Shown here piece after piece: positions 1-10,400 of a stretch of 39,468 nt of DNA. Source of the stretch: a virus. The first letter of the stretch is position 1. Every line of letters begins with the position of its first letter. The stretch lies in the IMG/VR virus record IMGVR_UViG_3300027714_000045, positions 1 to 39,468 of that record; one strand, written 5' to 3'. The notes below the pieces were generated by a model. That model worked only from the letters and a program-made list of their open reading frames with translations, was not told the DNA's origin and made no database searches. The position numbers were made by a program, and so were the translations under genes.

Positions 1-344
1 GTTCAGATACATTTAAAGAGTTAGCAACATGGGCTAAAACCAATCTACCAGTAGCAGACCGTCAAGAGATTAACGGTTTACTATCCCAAGGTGGTAAGGC
101 AGCAGAACTAGCTATTAACTCTTTAATACAAAGCTTTAAATCTTCCGACTCATTCATAGCACAACCAGCGAAACTTCTTTCAGCTGATGGTACTTCGGGC
201 GAGTATGGTGGCAAACCATTAGACAAAGCAGGTTATAGTCGTGAACTCCGTAAATTAATGGATAACGGACATAACTATGATACGAGTCCAGAAATTGCAT
301 CACTTAACTCACGACGTACTAAATCATTAGCACGTGGTTATTAA
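1..344 (+). CDS. Capsid assembly (scaffolding) protein, C-terminal part
   Basis: An open frame enters from the left edge (first whole codon at base 3) and stops with TAA at 342-344, leaving 113 residues. The fragment is hydrophilic, with Ala/Lys/Gln-rich stretches, and ends in a basic tail (NSRRTKSLARGY). In T7-like phages the gene directly upstream of the major capsid gene encodes the scaffold that templates procapsid assembly and then leaves. Its basic, helical C-terminus contacts the capsid protein. The assignment rests on position and this tail; no domain can be seen in the fragment. The gap to the capsid start is 23 bases and has no terminator, so the two genes are probably co-transcribed. 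Confidence 0.6.
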   Translation, partial: SDTFKELATWAKTNLPVADRQEINGLLSQGGKAAELAINSLIQSFKSSDSFIAQPAKLLSADGTSGEYGGKPLDKAGYSRELRKLMDNGHNYDTSPEIASLNSRRTKSLARGY

Positions 345-367
345 TCAATAAACAGGAATTTTAAATT

Positions 368-1435
368 ATGTCAGTAATTGGACAACAAGTAGCAACTTCA
401 CAGGTACGTACAGGTCATCAAGCAGGCGTCGATTCTGGTAACGTTAACCCGTTATATATCGAGCAATACGGTGGAGAAGTTGAACACCGTATCATCAAAG
501 AATCATTCATGCGTCAATTCTTCAAGTTTAAGACAGTACGTGGAACAGATACTATTACTAACGACCGTGTTGGTTCTAGCTCTTTGCAGAAAGTTGCACG
601 TGGTATTCGCCCGACAGATAGCTCACCTACTTTCGATAACATCTCAATCAAAGTTGATACCATTGTATTAGCTCGTTCAAACGAGTTCGTACTTGATTCA
701 TTCTTGTCACACATCGACGCTCGTAAAGAGATTGGTGTTGAGCATGGTAAAGAAATCGGTAAGTTCTTCGACGAGTCATTCTTAGTACAGGGCATCAAAG
801 CATGTCAGGTAACTAACGTTGACCCAGATGGCGTTACACTAGGTGGTTGGGAAGGTTCAACACCTACTAACATCGTGCGTACAGCACCAAAAGGTTTCCA
901 AGGTGGAACTGTTAATGTCTTAGCTGGTGTTGGTGATGAACTAGACCCAGACTTGCTAGAACTAGCAATCCAAGACTTGTGCCAAGGTATCGAAGAGAAG
1001 GATGTTGATATCTCAGAAGCAGTTCTATTAGTACGTCCTGCACAGTATTACGCTTTACTACGTAACTCAAAGCTTATCTCACGTGATTTCAGTTCTATGA
1101 ACGGTGATTATGCGAAAGGTGATGTACTTGAGTCATGTGGTGTTCGTATCCAGAAGACTAACCGTTTCCCTAAAGTATCAGATGTTGGTGTAACCCACTT
1201 CCTATCTAATGCTGGTAATGGTAACGCTTATGATGTTACAGCAAATGACGCGAAGTGTGTTGTATGTTTGTTAATGCCTAAAGCACTATTAGCTGGTGAG
1301 ACTATCCCTCTTACTTCTGACGTCTACTTCGATAAGAAAGAGATGCAGTGGTTCATTGATAGCTACTTGTCATTCGCAGTTACACCTAACCGCGCAGAAA
1401 TGGCTGGTGGTATCTTCTCAAGCGCAGTCGCTTAA
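368..1435 (+). CDS. Major capsid protein (T7 gp10-like)
   Basis: This 355-residue protein matches the T7 gp10 family in length and character (T7 gp10A is 345 residues). It has a Gln/Gly-rich N-terminal arm, then a segment with FMRQFFKFKTVRGTDTI, and the body expected of an HK97-fold shell protein. The C-terminal part (SDVYFDKKEMQWFIDSYLSF followed by TPNRAEMAGG) resembles the end of podoviral capsid proteins. The start is preceded by an AGGA ribosome site (ACAGGAATTTTAAATT-ATG). An intrinsic terminator follows 16 bases after the stop, as T7 has its main terminator after gene 10, which would make this the most abundant late transcript. I see no frameshift site that would make a minor capsid form. 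Confidence 0.9.
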   Translation: MSVIGQQVATSQVRTGHQAGVDSGNVNPLYIEQYGGEVEHRIIKESFMRQFFKFKTVRGTDTITNDRVGSSSLQKVARGIRPTDSSPTFDNISIKVDTIVLARSNEFVLDSFLSHIDARKEIGVEHGKEIGKFFDESFLVQGIKACQVTNVDPDGVTLGGWEGSTPTNIVRTAPKGFQGGTVNVLAGVGDELDPDLLELAIQDLCQGIEEKDVDISEAVLLVRPAQYYALLRNSKLISRDFSSMNGDYAKGDVLESCGVRIQKTNRFPKVSDVGVTHFLSNAGNGNAYDVTANDAKCVVCLLMPKALLAGETIPLTSDVYFDKKEMQWFIDSYLSFAVTPNRAEMAGGIFSSAVA

Positions 1436-1450
1436 TTAGTACAACTTTCA

Positions 1451-1474
1451 AAGCCCCTTTTAGGAGGGGTTTTT
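1451..1474 (+). terminator. Intrinsic terminator after the capsid gene
   Basis: The stem pairs CCCCT at 454-458 with AGGGG at 465-469 around the loop TTTAGG, and extends outward through G-U and two A-T pairs. It runs into TTTTT at 470-474. It corresponds in place to the T7 T-phi terminator after gene 10 and would lower expression of the tail genes relative to capsid. Confidence 0.8.
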
Positions 1475-1492
1475 ATAAGTGGTATTACACTT

Positions 1493-1522
1493 GGTATATG
1501 AGGCAATTATGCTTCATATATC
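1493..1522 (+). other. Long hairpin upstream of tail tubular A gene
   Basis: TATATGAGGC (495-504) pairs with GCTTCATATA (511-520), with one G-U pair and the loop AATTAT. Two more outer pairs (G493-C522 and a G-U) give 12 bp. It is followed by the U-rich TCTGTTTTCTTT. It lies 19 bases downstream of the capsid terminator and upstream of the ribosome site of the next gene. It could be a back-up terminator, but a ribonuclease III processing site like those between T7 genes fits better with the perfect stem. It is seen only as sequence pairing. Confidence 0.55.
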
Positions 1523-1548
1523 TGTTTTCTTTGCAAAGGAAATCCAAT

Positions 1549-2148
1549 ATGGAAGAGTTAGAAACAGTACAAATGATGCTGCGTGCCATTGGTTCTAGTC
1601 CCGTTAATAGTCTTAGCGTGGCACATCCAGACGTAGCCAATGCTGTAGCAACTGTCAATCGTCTACGTAAGAGCGTACAGAAACGTGGTTGGTGGTTTAA
1701 CACAGATTACAACGTAAACTATCAAGCAGATGTGAGTGGTGAGGTATTAATCCCGAAAGAGATTACTAAGTTCGTCGCACAAGATGCAGCATTAGTTAAA
1801 CGTGGTGGGAAAGTATATAACCAGTTCACACAGACCTTTAACATAGGTTATACAGTACTTGCTATAAAGACAATACGTGCTTTAGAGTGGGCTGATATGC
1901 CAGCTAGTATACAAGAGTATGCAGCATATTTGGCGTGTGCACAGTTCGTAGCAGATGAATTAGAAGACCCAGCTAAAGAGCAGAAGTTTACTCAGTTGGC
2001 CGGTATATCTAAGATTGATGTAGATGCAGAGGACTTAGATTCCTCACGTGTTAATGTATTCGATAATGCTAGAGTAGCCAGAGCAAGGTCAGGTCAAAGA
2101 CCGTATCAAGCTGGTGGTTTATTTCGACCAAATAACTATGGTGGTTAA
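1549..2148 (+). CDS. Tail tubular protein A (T7 gp11-like, gatekeeper)
   Basis: The product has 199 residues, close to T7 gp11 (196), in the gp11 position between capsid and tail tubular B. It contains the family features KRGWWFNTDYNV near residue 43 (all members have a W-x-F/W-N run here), then VIRAL-type text LAIKTIRALEWADMPASIQEYAAYLAC in the second half. The protein forms the ring that joins portal to nozzle and opens for DNA ejection. The frame is open up to 1498, but I chose ATG 1549 because AAGGA lies 8 bases upstream, whereas a start at 1498 falls inside a hairpin and adds 17 hydrophobic residues absent from the family. Confidence 0.85.
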   Translation: MEELETVQMMLRAIGSSPVNSLSVAHPDVANAVATVNRLRKSVQKRGWWFNTDYNVNYQADVSGEVLIPKEITKFVAQDAALVKRGGKVYNQFTQTFNIGYTVLAIKTIRALEWADMPASIQEYAAYLACAQFVADELEDPAKEQKFTQLAGISKIDVDAEDLDSSRVNVFDNARVARARSGQRPYQAGGLFRPNNYGG

Positions 2149-2150
2149 TC

Positions 2151-4559
2151 ATGAGAGTTGAAGGCACATACAAAACACCGATACATGGTGTAAGTACACT
2201 AGCACCTAGAAATAGGGCTGATGGTCATGCCGAGTTACAAGTTAACTTACGGTCGGACCCAGTACAGAAGTTGACACGTAGACCACCATTGGTGTTTGCA
2301 AATCATCTTATGCCAATAGAAGAAAGTCACTATCGGTATGTTCATCATGAGTATCGTAAAGACGGTGATACGTTTACCATAATGGTGAATTTAGATAACG
2401 GTCATGTGTCAAGTTTTAAGAACTACATACAGATTGGCGTAGCACAAACAGCAGCAGCACCTTATTGTGTTAGTGGTGATATTGTGATGCGTACTATCAA
2501 TGACACTACATACTTATTGAACAAGGACAAGATAATCTTACGTGGTAACTCAATAGATACCGAATTACCTGTAACACACATAAACGTATTGTCAGCATTG
2601 AATTATGGTGAGACTTTAACAGTAGGTATAGGTAGTATCGCTGATTCACCAGCAACAACAGTGTCTTATACAGTACCAGATTTAGGTACTACTACTACAC
2701 CGGATTATGATGCAGCAGACAAAGCAAGAGCTACTACAGCAGTGGCCAGAGGTATAGCAGACGCATTACTAGCACAAGCTTGGTTCACAGCTTCGTATGA
2801 TGTGTATGTGTTGGGTTCATCTTTAGCAGTTAAGCGGAAGGCTGGTACACTAATAGGCAACCAGTGGGTTACTATGTATATCATAACAGGTCAGGGTGAC
2901 AGGAGTGCGCGAGTATTCGGTCAACGTATATCTGAGACAGAAGGTTTACCTTTATACTCAGTAGACGGAACTATCATAACAGTTCGACCTAACCCAGCAA
3001 GCCCAGATGGTACATACTACCTAAAGGCTGAGCGAATTGCGGATGATGAAGTTACAACAGATATATACTTAGAAGAGTGTGTATGGGCTGAAACACGCTC
3101 ACCACATGAAACGTATGATATATGGCCAAACGCCATGCCACATACTGTGACTTACGATAACACAACTGAGCAGTTTACTGTAGCAGCAGGTGATTGGAAA
3201 GACCGCAGAACAGGTGATGATGAATCATGTCCCTTCCCAGAGTTTATCGGTGAGCGTTTAGTAGACATTGGCCAGTTCCAAAACCGGCTTGTGTTCTTAG
3301 CAAAAGGTTCAGTGTACATGTCAGAAACAGATGATTATGGTAATTGGTTTAAAGCATCAGCTATCAAGTTATTAGTTACTGACCCTGTAGGAATTACATC
3401 CAGTGCAGCAGATACAGAAGCGATTCAACATATCAGTTCTCACAACAGAGACATGTTACTAGTAGCAGCTAACGGTCAATTTAAGATTGATGGTAATGTT
3501 GCAGTTACACCACAGACAGTGAGTATGCCCAAGGTATCTTCATATGATTGTGATGTGACCGTAGCACCTGTACCTATGGGTGCTAATGTTATACTAGGTT
3601 TGAATCAGGGTGCATCAGCAGGCATTTTACAATATACAACTAAGAAAGCAACTGAGCAAGAGTTCGGCCAAAACGTATCAAAGCATGTAGTTGGACTTAT
3701 GAAAGGTCACATTACTCGAATGGTAGGTAGTGTAAACTCTGACATGATTGTAGTTACCACCAGTGAAAGTGCTGGTAATATATTGTATGTGTATGAAAAC
3801 TATGATGACAGTGGTAAGGTAATGCAAAACTCATGGAGTACATGGGAGTTACCGGACGATATTGATATCATTGGTTTGACGTTTACATCAGATACATTAA
3901 AGGTATTCACACGACACGATAATAATGTTTCTTTATATGAAGTAGATTTATACTCTCATGTAGAATCAGAAAGTGGCGAGGTCTTCTTAGATTACTTAGT
4001 AACATTAGATTCTCAGTACGGTCTATCCGTAGAGTTACCGGACAATTATCCGTGGTCAGATGATACGATTGTTGTGCAAGGTGAGGGTTCGTTATATCCT
4101 TTGTACAAATCAACGTATACCAAAGTAGGTAATGTATTAACATTTGATGAAGATTTGACATTCGCTGGTGGCTGTAAAGTACATGTAGGTGTACCAGTGT
4201 CAGCAAGATACATCCCGACACAACCATTCCGACGAGATGAAGCTGGTCTTATCTTAACACAAGATAGAATCAGGGTAGCACGTTGGAGATTGTATGTGGT
4301 AAACACTCACGAAGTAACAGGTAGGATTATATCGGACTACGTAGAACTAGACGACCAACCGTTTGAAGGTAGAGTGATGGGACAGACGAATAATCTGATA
4401 GGTAAGAAACATGCACATACAGGTGACTTGATTTTTAGTTACTCGCAAGATTCATCACAAGCTAAGATAGAGTTCTTCACAGAAGGTTATCTAGGTTTGA
4501 CTATCGGTGCAATATCGTGGAATGGTCAATTTTATAAATCAAGTGGGAGAATGAGATAA
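2151..4559 (+). CDS. Tail tubular protein B (T7 gp12-like, nozzle)
   Basis: This 802-residue protein matches T7 gp12 in length (794) and position. The start region (residues 1-45, GTYKTPIHGVSTLAPRNR then D-H-A-E-L-Q-V-N-L-R-SDPVQKLTRRPP) is the conserved N-terminus of podoviral nozzle proteins, which begin with a Q/H-G-V-S-Q/T segment and R-RPP. The middle contains the beta-rich FPEFIGERLVDIGQFQNRLVFLAKGSVYMSETDDYGNWF (residues about 363-401), typical of the beta-propeller part. It forms the tail nozzle below the gatekeeper and carries the fibres. It starts 2 bases after the preceding stop and its stop overlaps the next start by one base, so translation is coupled. Confidence 0.88.
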   Translation: MRVEGTYKTPIHGVSTLAPRNRADGHAELQVNLRSDPVQKLTRRPPLVFANHLMPIEESHYRYVHHEYRKDGDTFTIMVNLDNGHVSSFKNYIQIGVAQTAAAPYCVSGDIVMRTINDTTYLLNKDKIILRGNSIDTELPVTHINVLSALNYGETLTVGIGSIADSPATTVSYTVPDLGTTTTPDYDAADKARATTAVARGIADALLAQAWFTASYDVYVLGSSLAVKRKAGTLIGNQWVTMYIITGQGDRSARVFGQRISETEGLPLYSVDGTIITVRPNPASPDGTYYLKAERIADDEVTTDIYLEECVWAETRSPHETYDIWPNAMPHTVTYDNTTEQFTVAAGDWKDRRTGDDESCPFPEFIGERLVDIGQFQNRLVFLAKGSVYMSETDDYGNWFKASAIKLLVTDPVGITSSAADTEAIQHISSHNRDMLLVAANGQFKIDGNVAVTPQTVSMPKVSSYDCDVTVAPVPMGANVILGLNQGASAGILQYTTKKATEQEFGQNVSKHVVGLMKGHITRMVGSVNSDMIVVTTSESAGNILYVYENYDDSGKVMQNSWSTWELPDDIDIIGLTFTSDTLKVFTRHDNNVSLYEVDLYSHVESESGEVFLDYLVTLDSQYGLSVELPDNYPWSDDTIVVQGEGSLYPLYKSTYTKVGNVLTFDEDLTFAGGCKVHVGVPVSARYIPTQPFRRDEAGLILTQDRIRVARWRLYVVNTHEVTGRIISDYVELDDQPFEGRVMGQTNNLIGKKHAHTGDLIFSYSQDSSQAKIEFFTEGYLGLTIGAISWNGQFYKSSGRMR

Positions 4560-5101
4560 TGTCATTATATGCAGGAGCTATGCAGAGTAGCATGGGTTTC
4601 GCAACACTCGCGGCTGGTGTAGAATCAGCTGAGACAGTTGCCATGTACAACAGTACCTTTCAATCAGTATCCAGTAAGATAGCAGCATCTAATGCACGTT
4701 CAGCCGGAGAGCGGAATATCTCTGCGGTTAACCGTGATAGGATTATGACTAATACACGTATACGTCAAAAACAAGACGAAGCGGAAGCAGCAGCACGTGT
4801 ATCATCGGCATTGTCCGGTGCTAAAGGTGCTAGTGTAGAAGCTGGTATACAACAGTCACAAGTGAATGAACAGTGGGCTATGGCCGCAAGTGGTAAAGCA
4901 GCAGACCAACAGATAGAACAGCTTAAAGCTGGTATCTATGGTGCGAATATGCAACTACAGGCAAGAGTAGAGCAACCCAAATCATCACTAATAGGTAATT
5001 TATTAAATGCAGCATCATCATTTGAATTGGGTGACTTAGCTATATCGGAAGCTTTAGCAAGTAAACCAGCAAAGGCTGATGCAGGTACATTAAAAATCTA
5101 G
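4559..5101 (+). CDS. Internal virion protein, T7 gp14-like
   Basis: The 180-residue protein is Ala/Gln/Ser-rich with a long helical centre (residues 40-130) and a Gly-Ala-rich hydrophobic N-terminus (MGFATLAAGVESAETVAMYN). T7 gp14 (196 residues) has the same make-up and the same position after gp12 and before gp15. In T7, gp14 leaves the virion first and makes the pore in the host outer membrane during DNA entry. The assignment is by order, length and composition; residue-level similarity is weak. ATG overlaps the upstream TAA (TAATG), so it is translated by coupling. Confidence 0.7.
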   Translation: MSLYAGAMQSSMGFATLAAGVESAETVAMYNSTFQSVSSKIAASNARSAGERNISAVNRDRIMTNTRIRQKQDEAEAAARVSSALSGAKGASVEAGIQQSQVNEQWAMAASGKAADQQIEQLKAGIYGANMQLQARVEQPKSSLIGNLLNAASSFELGDLAISEALASKPAKADAGTLKI

Positions 5102-5111
5102 GAGAAGCACG

Positions 5112-7424
5112 ATGGCAGAGTTTGGCCAACCAGCAAGAACAGCAACCAGTGACGCCAATGCAGGGTTAGTTAATCCACCAGCAATGCGCGAAGCTAACAG
5201 GACGGCAACGACCCAGAGTGTTAAAGCAGTAAGTGATATTGATGGAGCAGCCAAGAACCTTGGTCGCTCTCTCGGTACAGCCTTTACCAAACTACTCGGT
5301 AATAAAGCCCAAAACATTAATGCTCAACGAGCGTTAGATGCAAGTATCAAACAAGGTGATTCTGAGGCAAGAGACTCAGTAGCAGAAGGCAACAAACGTA
5401 CTGGCTGGAAGAAAGCTATGTATGGCGAAAGCCCAGAGTATCAAGGCTACCGTGAGTCACAGCAACGTGGTGTAATGAATGGTGTTCAACAGGATTATAT
5501 TGAGGCTGCTAATACAGTGTCAGAATCCGCAGCTGATACACCAGAGCAATATGCTGAGAAACTAAGGGCACAATTAGACACAAAGCTAACAGGCTATGAG
5601 AGTGACCCTGAGACGCAGCAACTGATAACACAAGCTTGGGCTAAAGCGTCAGGTAACTTAGTACGGTCACAGTATAAAGAACATACAGCTTTTGCCTTAG
5701 AACAGAATCGTAAAGAGACTGAGCAAGGTATTCGTGGTACGTTCGATACATTCACAACTGATGCAAAGAATATAACGTCTGAGGCAGAGGCTACGGACTT
5801 TCACAATAAAGCTAAGGCATTCTTTAGCGGTGCAGCTAAACCGCCTACAGCTGACCCTGTGGCTTACTCAGGTATGATGAAAGCCCAGTTAGCCCAGTCT
5901 ATTGCTGGTGGTAATATTGGTATGCTTAATATGGCCAAAGAGTTTGGTTTTCTTAAGAACTATAATGCTAAAGAACAGCAGGTACTAGATACCGCTATCA
6001 ATAAGTATGATATTAAAGCAAGTAATGCTATTAGTTTATCTGTAGCAGAAGCTCGTACAGCCTTCAACAACGTGTCCGGTCCAGACGCGCACCAACAGTA
6101 TCTCGACTTAAAAGAAGAGGCTATGGCTGCGCTTGACGAACACGCTGAACGTGGGTCAGGTACTGCTAAGTATGACCTAAGTATTCAGAACGGTAAGAAT
6201 AGTATTGATGCTTTATTAAAGCCAGCTGAGAAAAAGGCAATTGAGGCAGAGGTAGCAGCAGCGCGATTCGAAGACGTTATAGATGCACAGGCGGCAGCTG
6301 GTGAAGGTGACGGTGGAAAGCTATACGATATTAGCCCTACAAAAGAAGAGTCTGTGGCAGCTGCTCAGGAGCGTACAAAGCGATTAGTAATGTCTATCAC
6401 AGGTGATGAAGAATTGACAAATCGTGAAGTTGCAAGTGCTATCTTCTCACAACCAGTAGAAGTTGGTTCACGTGTTGTAGATATGTGGGCAGATTCAACG
6501 AGTGATGGTGGTCTAGTTAAAACACTAGGTAAAGCATACATCGGTGGGTACGCTACAGAGGGCAGTATGGTTGATGAAAATGGTCAACCTACCGAAGCAG
6601 CACAAAACGCTATGCAAGTGTTCGCACAGTTTGAGTCAGCAGACAGAGCTAAGTTCTCCAATCAGTTAGGCCAAGATGCTTATAATGAATATCAGATAAT
6701 CTCAGAAGGTCAACAGCAGGGTAAAACCGCTGATATGATTGGCAGAGATGTGGCCGAGTATCATAAAAATATTGAGAACAATCAGTACTTCGCAGCAGAC
6801 TGGAATGACGTTGGTGTTGGTGGTAAAGACGGTTTGACTAAACGTGAGTACATGTCAAATTTAATAAGTGGCTTTACAAAACAGAACGCGGAAGCTGGTG
6901 ATATCGGTGACTACTTAGCAGTATATGGTAAAGCATTAACAGCTAGTCGTGGCGACCATGCAGCAGCTAAGCAAGCTGTCCATGATGCAACTAAGAATAA
7001 AGCAATAATGTATGACGGTGTACCTATACATGGTGCTGAAAGCATCAACAAGATACTACCTAACTATACAGTACCGGCATTGTTAGATGCAATACAACAG
7101 CCTGACCAGAACCTAATGACAGGTTTGATTGCAATAGGTATGGGTAAGACAGAGGACGAGAACGGTATACCTATACGAAACACAAAGACGTATGGTGAAC
7201 TCAAAGGTACAATGACATACAAGATGGCTCCGAATGGTGGCATGTGGATGGATAGTACTAAGTTCCAATCACCTGTATTAATAACACCAGAGCATTTCCA
7301 TGCTATGGATAACTTTATTAAACAGCGCAGTAATGCAAAACAATTAAAGGCAGAGATTGAGAAACAGAGTTTCCTTAATCGTGCACAACAATCAACGGAT
7401 GCACAAAATAGAACAGCAAGATAA
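5112..7424 (+). CDS. Internal virion protein, T7 gp15-like
   Basis: The 770-residue protein matches T7 gp15 (747) in length and in position between the gp14- and gp16-like genes. It is strongly helical, Ala/Lys/Glu/Gln-rich and without signal peptide or membrane span. The early part (QGYRESQQRGVMNGVQQDYIEAANTV, residues about 115-140) is of the kind seen in gp15, where an N-terminal Q/Y-x-G-Y segment is common. In T7 gp15 forms the periplasmic tube joined to gp14 and gp16. Start ATG 5112 has a good AGGAG ribosome site 7 bases upstream. Function is inferred from synteny more than from motifs. Confidence 0.75.
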   Translation: MAEFGQPARTATSDANAGLVNPPAMREANRTATTQSVKAVSDIDGAAKNLGRSLGTAFTKLLGNKAQNINAQRALDASIKQGDSEARDSVAEGNKRTGWKKAMYGESPEYQGYRESQQRGVMNGVQQDYIEAANTVSESAADTPEQYAEKLRAQLDTKLTGYESDPETQQLITQAWAKASGNLVRSQYKEHTAFALEQNRKETEQGIRGTFDTFTTDAKNITSEAEATDFHNKAKAFFSGAAKPPTADPVAYSGMMKAQLAQSIAGGNIGMLNMAKEFGFLKNYNAKEQQVLDTAINKYDIKASNAISLSVAEARTAFNNVSGPDAHQQYLDLKEEAMAALDEHAERGSGTAKYDLSIQNGKNSIDALLKPAEKKAIEAEVAAARFEDVIDAQAAAGEGDGGKLYDISPTKEESVAAAQERTKRLVMSITGDEELTNREVASAIFSQPVEVGSRVVDMWADSTSDGGLVKTLGKAYIGGYATEGSMVDENGQPTEAAQNAMQVFAQFESADRAKFSNQLGQDAYNEYQIISEGQQQGKTADMIGRDVAEYHKNIENNQYFAADWNDVGVGGKDGLTKREYMSNLISGFTKQNAEAGDIGDYLAVYGKALTASRGDHAAAKQAVHDATKNKAIMYDGVPIHGAESINKILPNYTVPALLDAIQQPDQNLMTGLIAIGMGKTEDENGIPIRNTKTYGELKGTMTYKMAPNGGMWMDSTKFQSPVLITPEHFHAMDNFIKQRSNAKQLKAEIEKQSFLNRAQQSTDAQNRTAR

Positions 7425-7435
7425 CAGGAAGAGAT

Positions 7436-10400
7436 ATGAGCATTGTAACACGTAGTAAAGATGGTGACACCTTAGATACAGCAGGAGGTCAGGCTGTACG
7501 ATTAGAAAATGTAAACACAGAAGAGAGCGTTCATCCTGACAGAAGCAAGAACACAGCCGAGGGTGCGGAAGCATCTAAGCTGAGTGCAGCTGTTGTAGCG
7601 GGTGGAGACGTCACAGCAGATATGAATAGCAAGGACCATTTTGGTCGTGCTGTTGGTACTGCTAAGAGGACTGTTAACGGTGTTGATATCGACATGGGTT
7701 TCGTACAAATGACCGCTGGTTATTCCCAGTACGAAACCCGCTTCGGTGAGCAGAAAGACCCTGCTTTGCATAATGACTACAAAGAGTTCTTTTCAGATTT
7801 GAGTCCTTACCAATATGGTGAGTTACGTCAACCTTTAGAGGAAGATGAATTTAGGGCTATTGAGTTAGCCCAAGTCAACTTAACAAAAGTAACTGAGCAA
7901 TACAACGACGGTGAAGCAACTCAAGAAGAGTTCGATGCTGCATTGTTCGAGTTACATAAGGACCAAAGTAAAGTAGCAAGGTTCCAACATCAGAAGGCTA
8001 ATTGGGGTCAGAAGATTGACCCAGCAACAATGGGTACTACTGATAAAGAGTCTATACTTTTTGCACTACAGTTCTCACCAGAAATGGCTGAACAATATAA
8101 CAAGGCTACCCGTAATGGTCATTTGAGTATTATGAGTAGACCTGAGCAGGAGAAGACTTTCTGGGAAGGGTTCAACGCCACTTATGAACAGATGGCAGGT
8201 TTGGCTAGTTTATCACAATCCGATGAATTGACGTCAGCGCGTATGAACAAGGAAGACTATGATATCCCTGTAGAGGAATTTACTAGAGGTGTTGAAGACC
8301 CTAAGTTTCATACAAAGATACTAGCAGAAGTAGATGAATATGGTGAGGCGGCTGGCCTTATGATACGTGACCAAATCATCGAAGATATAGCTAACAACAA
8401 AGTGACCGACAATATGCCATTATATGCACAGGTTGGTTATGGTGCGTTGGCTATGGTAGCTGACCCGTTTACTTATGCTACAGGTCTTGGTACAGGTACA
8501 TTACTGAAAACCGCTGGTAAGCATTTTGGTATGTTCCAAGTAGCTAATCAAATACAAGGTCGCTTATGGACGGGTAGTAAATACTTCACCAACTCTGCTA
8601 AGGTAGCATCATGGGCTGGTGCAGGTATGTTAGAAGAATCTATCTATGCCTTACCACAACTAGGTGCAGACCATACATTCACAGTTAGAGACTACGGTCT
8701 TACAGTTGCTATGGGTTCAGCATTCGGTGTTGGTTTAGGTAGCGTTGGTGCTGGTGTAATGAAAGGTGTTGGTAAGTATCGTAACCATCAAGGAGTATTA
8801 GAAGCTCGTAGAGAAGAGATACGTGAGTTGGACGAGAACATAAACAACCCTGATGCTATCAAGCATACCCCACAAGAACGAATAGATGCAGATGCAGCTA
8901 TGGCAGAAGTCATGGGTGAAAAGCCTACCTCGTCCACAAAAGGTGGTGTAAGTGTTAAAGAAGCTGGTATAGATACCGGACCCAAGAGAACAAAGTATAC
9001 TCCGTGGGAAAGTATTAATTCTATATCAACAAAAGGTTTTCAGAAGGCAGCACGTAAGGTACGTGACTTGTTTCCTAAAGACTCACCAATGGCTATACTA
9101 CTTAATCAACAGATTGGTTTCAATAACAATAAAGCTAATGTTAAACGTAGTCCCGAGCTTATGGAAATGTCTGAGAGTATTAACTCCGAGATACTACACC
9201 TAGCCTCTGCATACCCTGATGGTAATATACCAGCAGCACGTTTACAAGAGATTAGAGATGTTATGTTCACTCAAAAAGAGTGGACTGAGGTCGATGTATT
9301 TGACCAAGTGTTACAAGGCAAGACTAGTAACCAGACTGAATTACTAGGACAACACATTGACGAAATCCACTCACATTATGAAGATGGTACGATACCAGAA
9401 GCAATGACTGAGGCTGAGTTTATCACAGAGTTCTCTGACGTAATTAACAGAGACTTTAGTATAAGTGCAGAGGATGCGTTTGAGTTGACTGCTGGTAGGT
9501 CGCGGGAAGTATCATTAATCCACGACATGTTAGATATGAACAAACTAGCTAGAGAATCGGGAGACGCTGAGTTTACCGCGCTTGTACAAAAGCTTAATGC
9601 TTTAGCGAAGGAGAAGTTAACTGAGTTTGACTTAGCTTCGGAAAGGTTGAATGAGTTAGGATTAACAGACCCTACTACCAGAGTTAAAGTAGACCAACCA
9701 TACAAGACGACTCTACGTAAACGTACTGGACCAGAGGTTTTGGCCGAGGTAAGAAAAGACCCTGAGCTTGTTAAACTTATGGAGAAGATTGGTGGTTTAG
9801 ATAAAGTAACACCTGAGTCCTTAGCCAAGTTAAGAGAGAATACCGATGATGGAAAACTTATAGATAGGCTAGAAGCTATAACATCAGAGGAATTAGCTGA
9901 GTTTGAGTTAGACAATCCTAATATCACTATCCAAGTGACCAAGCCCTTTAAGAAGTCTATGCGTAAGCTATCTGGACCTGAGATTGTTGCTAAGTTACAG
10001 GAAGAGGGTGTAGTACAATACTCTGACAAGAAGAACAGTAAGGGTGGTCGCATAACTACTCCTGAGTGGAAGAAGCGTTTCTCTGAATTACGTAAAGAAG
10101 ACCACACGTTGTCACCAGAAGTTAGACAGGTTGGTGATTTACAGTCACGTGAAGTTGGTTCTACACAGAACATGCACGATGCTGCCATTGACCCCGATGC
10201 TACTCCGGTACACTTCTCTATTGATGATGCTGAGAAGCGTATGGTTATGTTACGACGTAAACCAGACCCAACGAAGGAAGAGATATTCGAAGCTAAGATG
10301 TTAGTCGAACAGATAGCACGTTCTAAACAAGAGCGTATTACCAAGTTAGACAAAGATGCAGAAGAAGGTCCGATACTCACTAGAAAACTCAAAACTAATT

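Noticed and set aside
1498-1548. Longer start for tail tubular protein A
   Set aside because: The extra 17 codons overlap a hairpin, are hydrophobic and lack a ribosome site; ATG 1549 has a good one.
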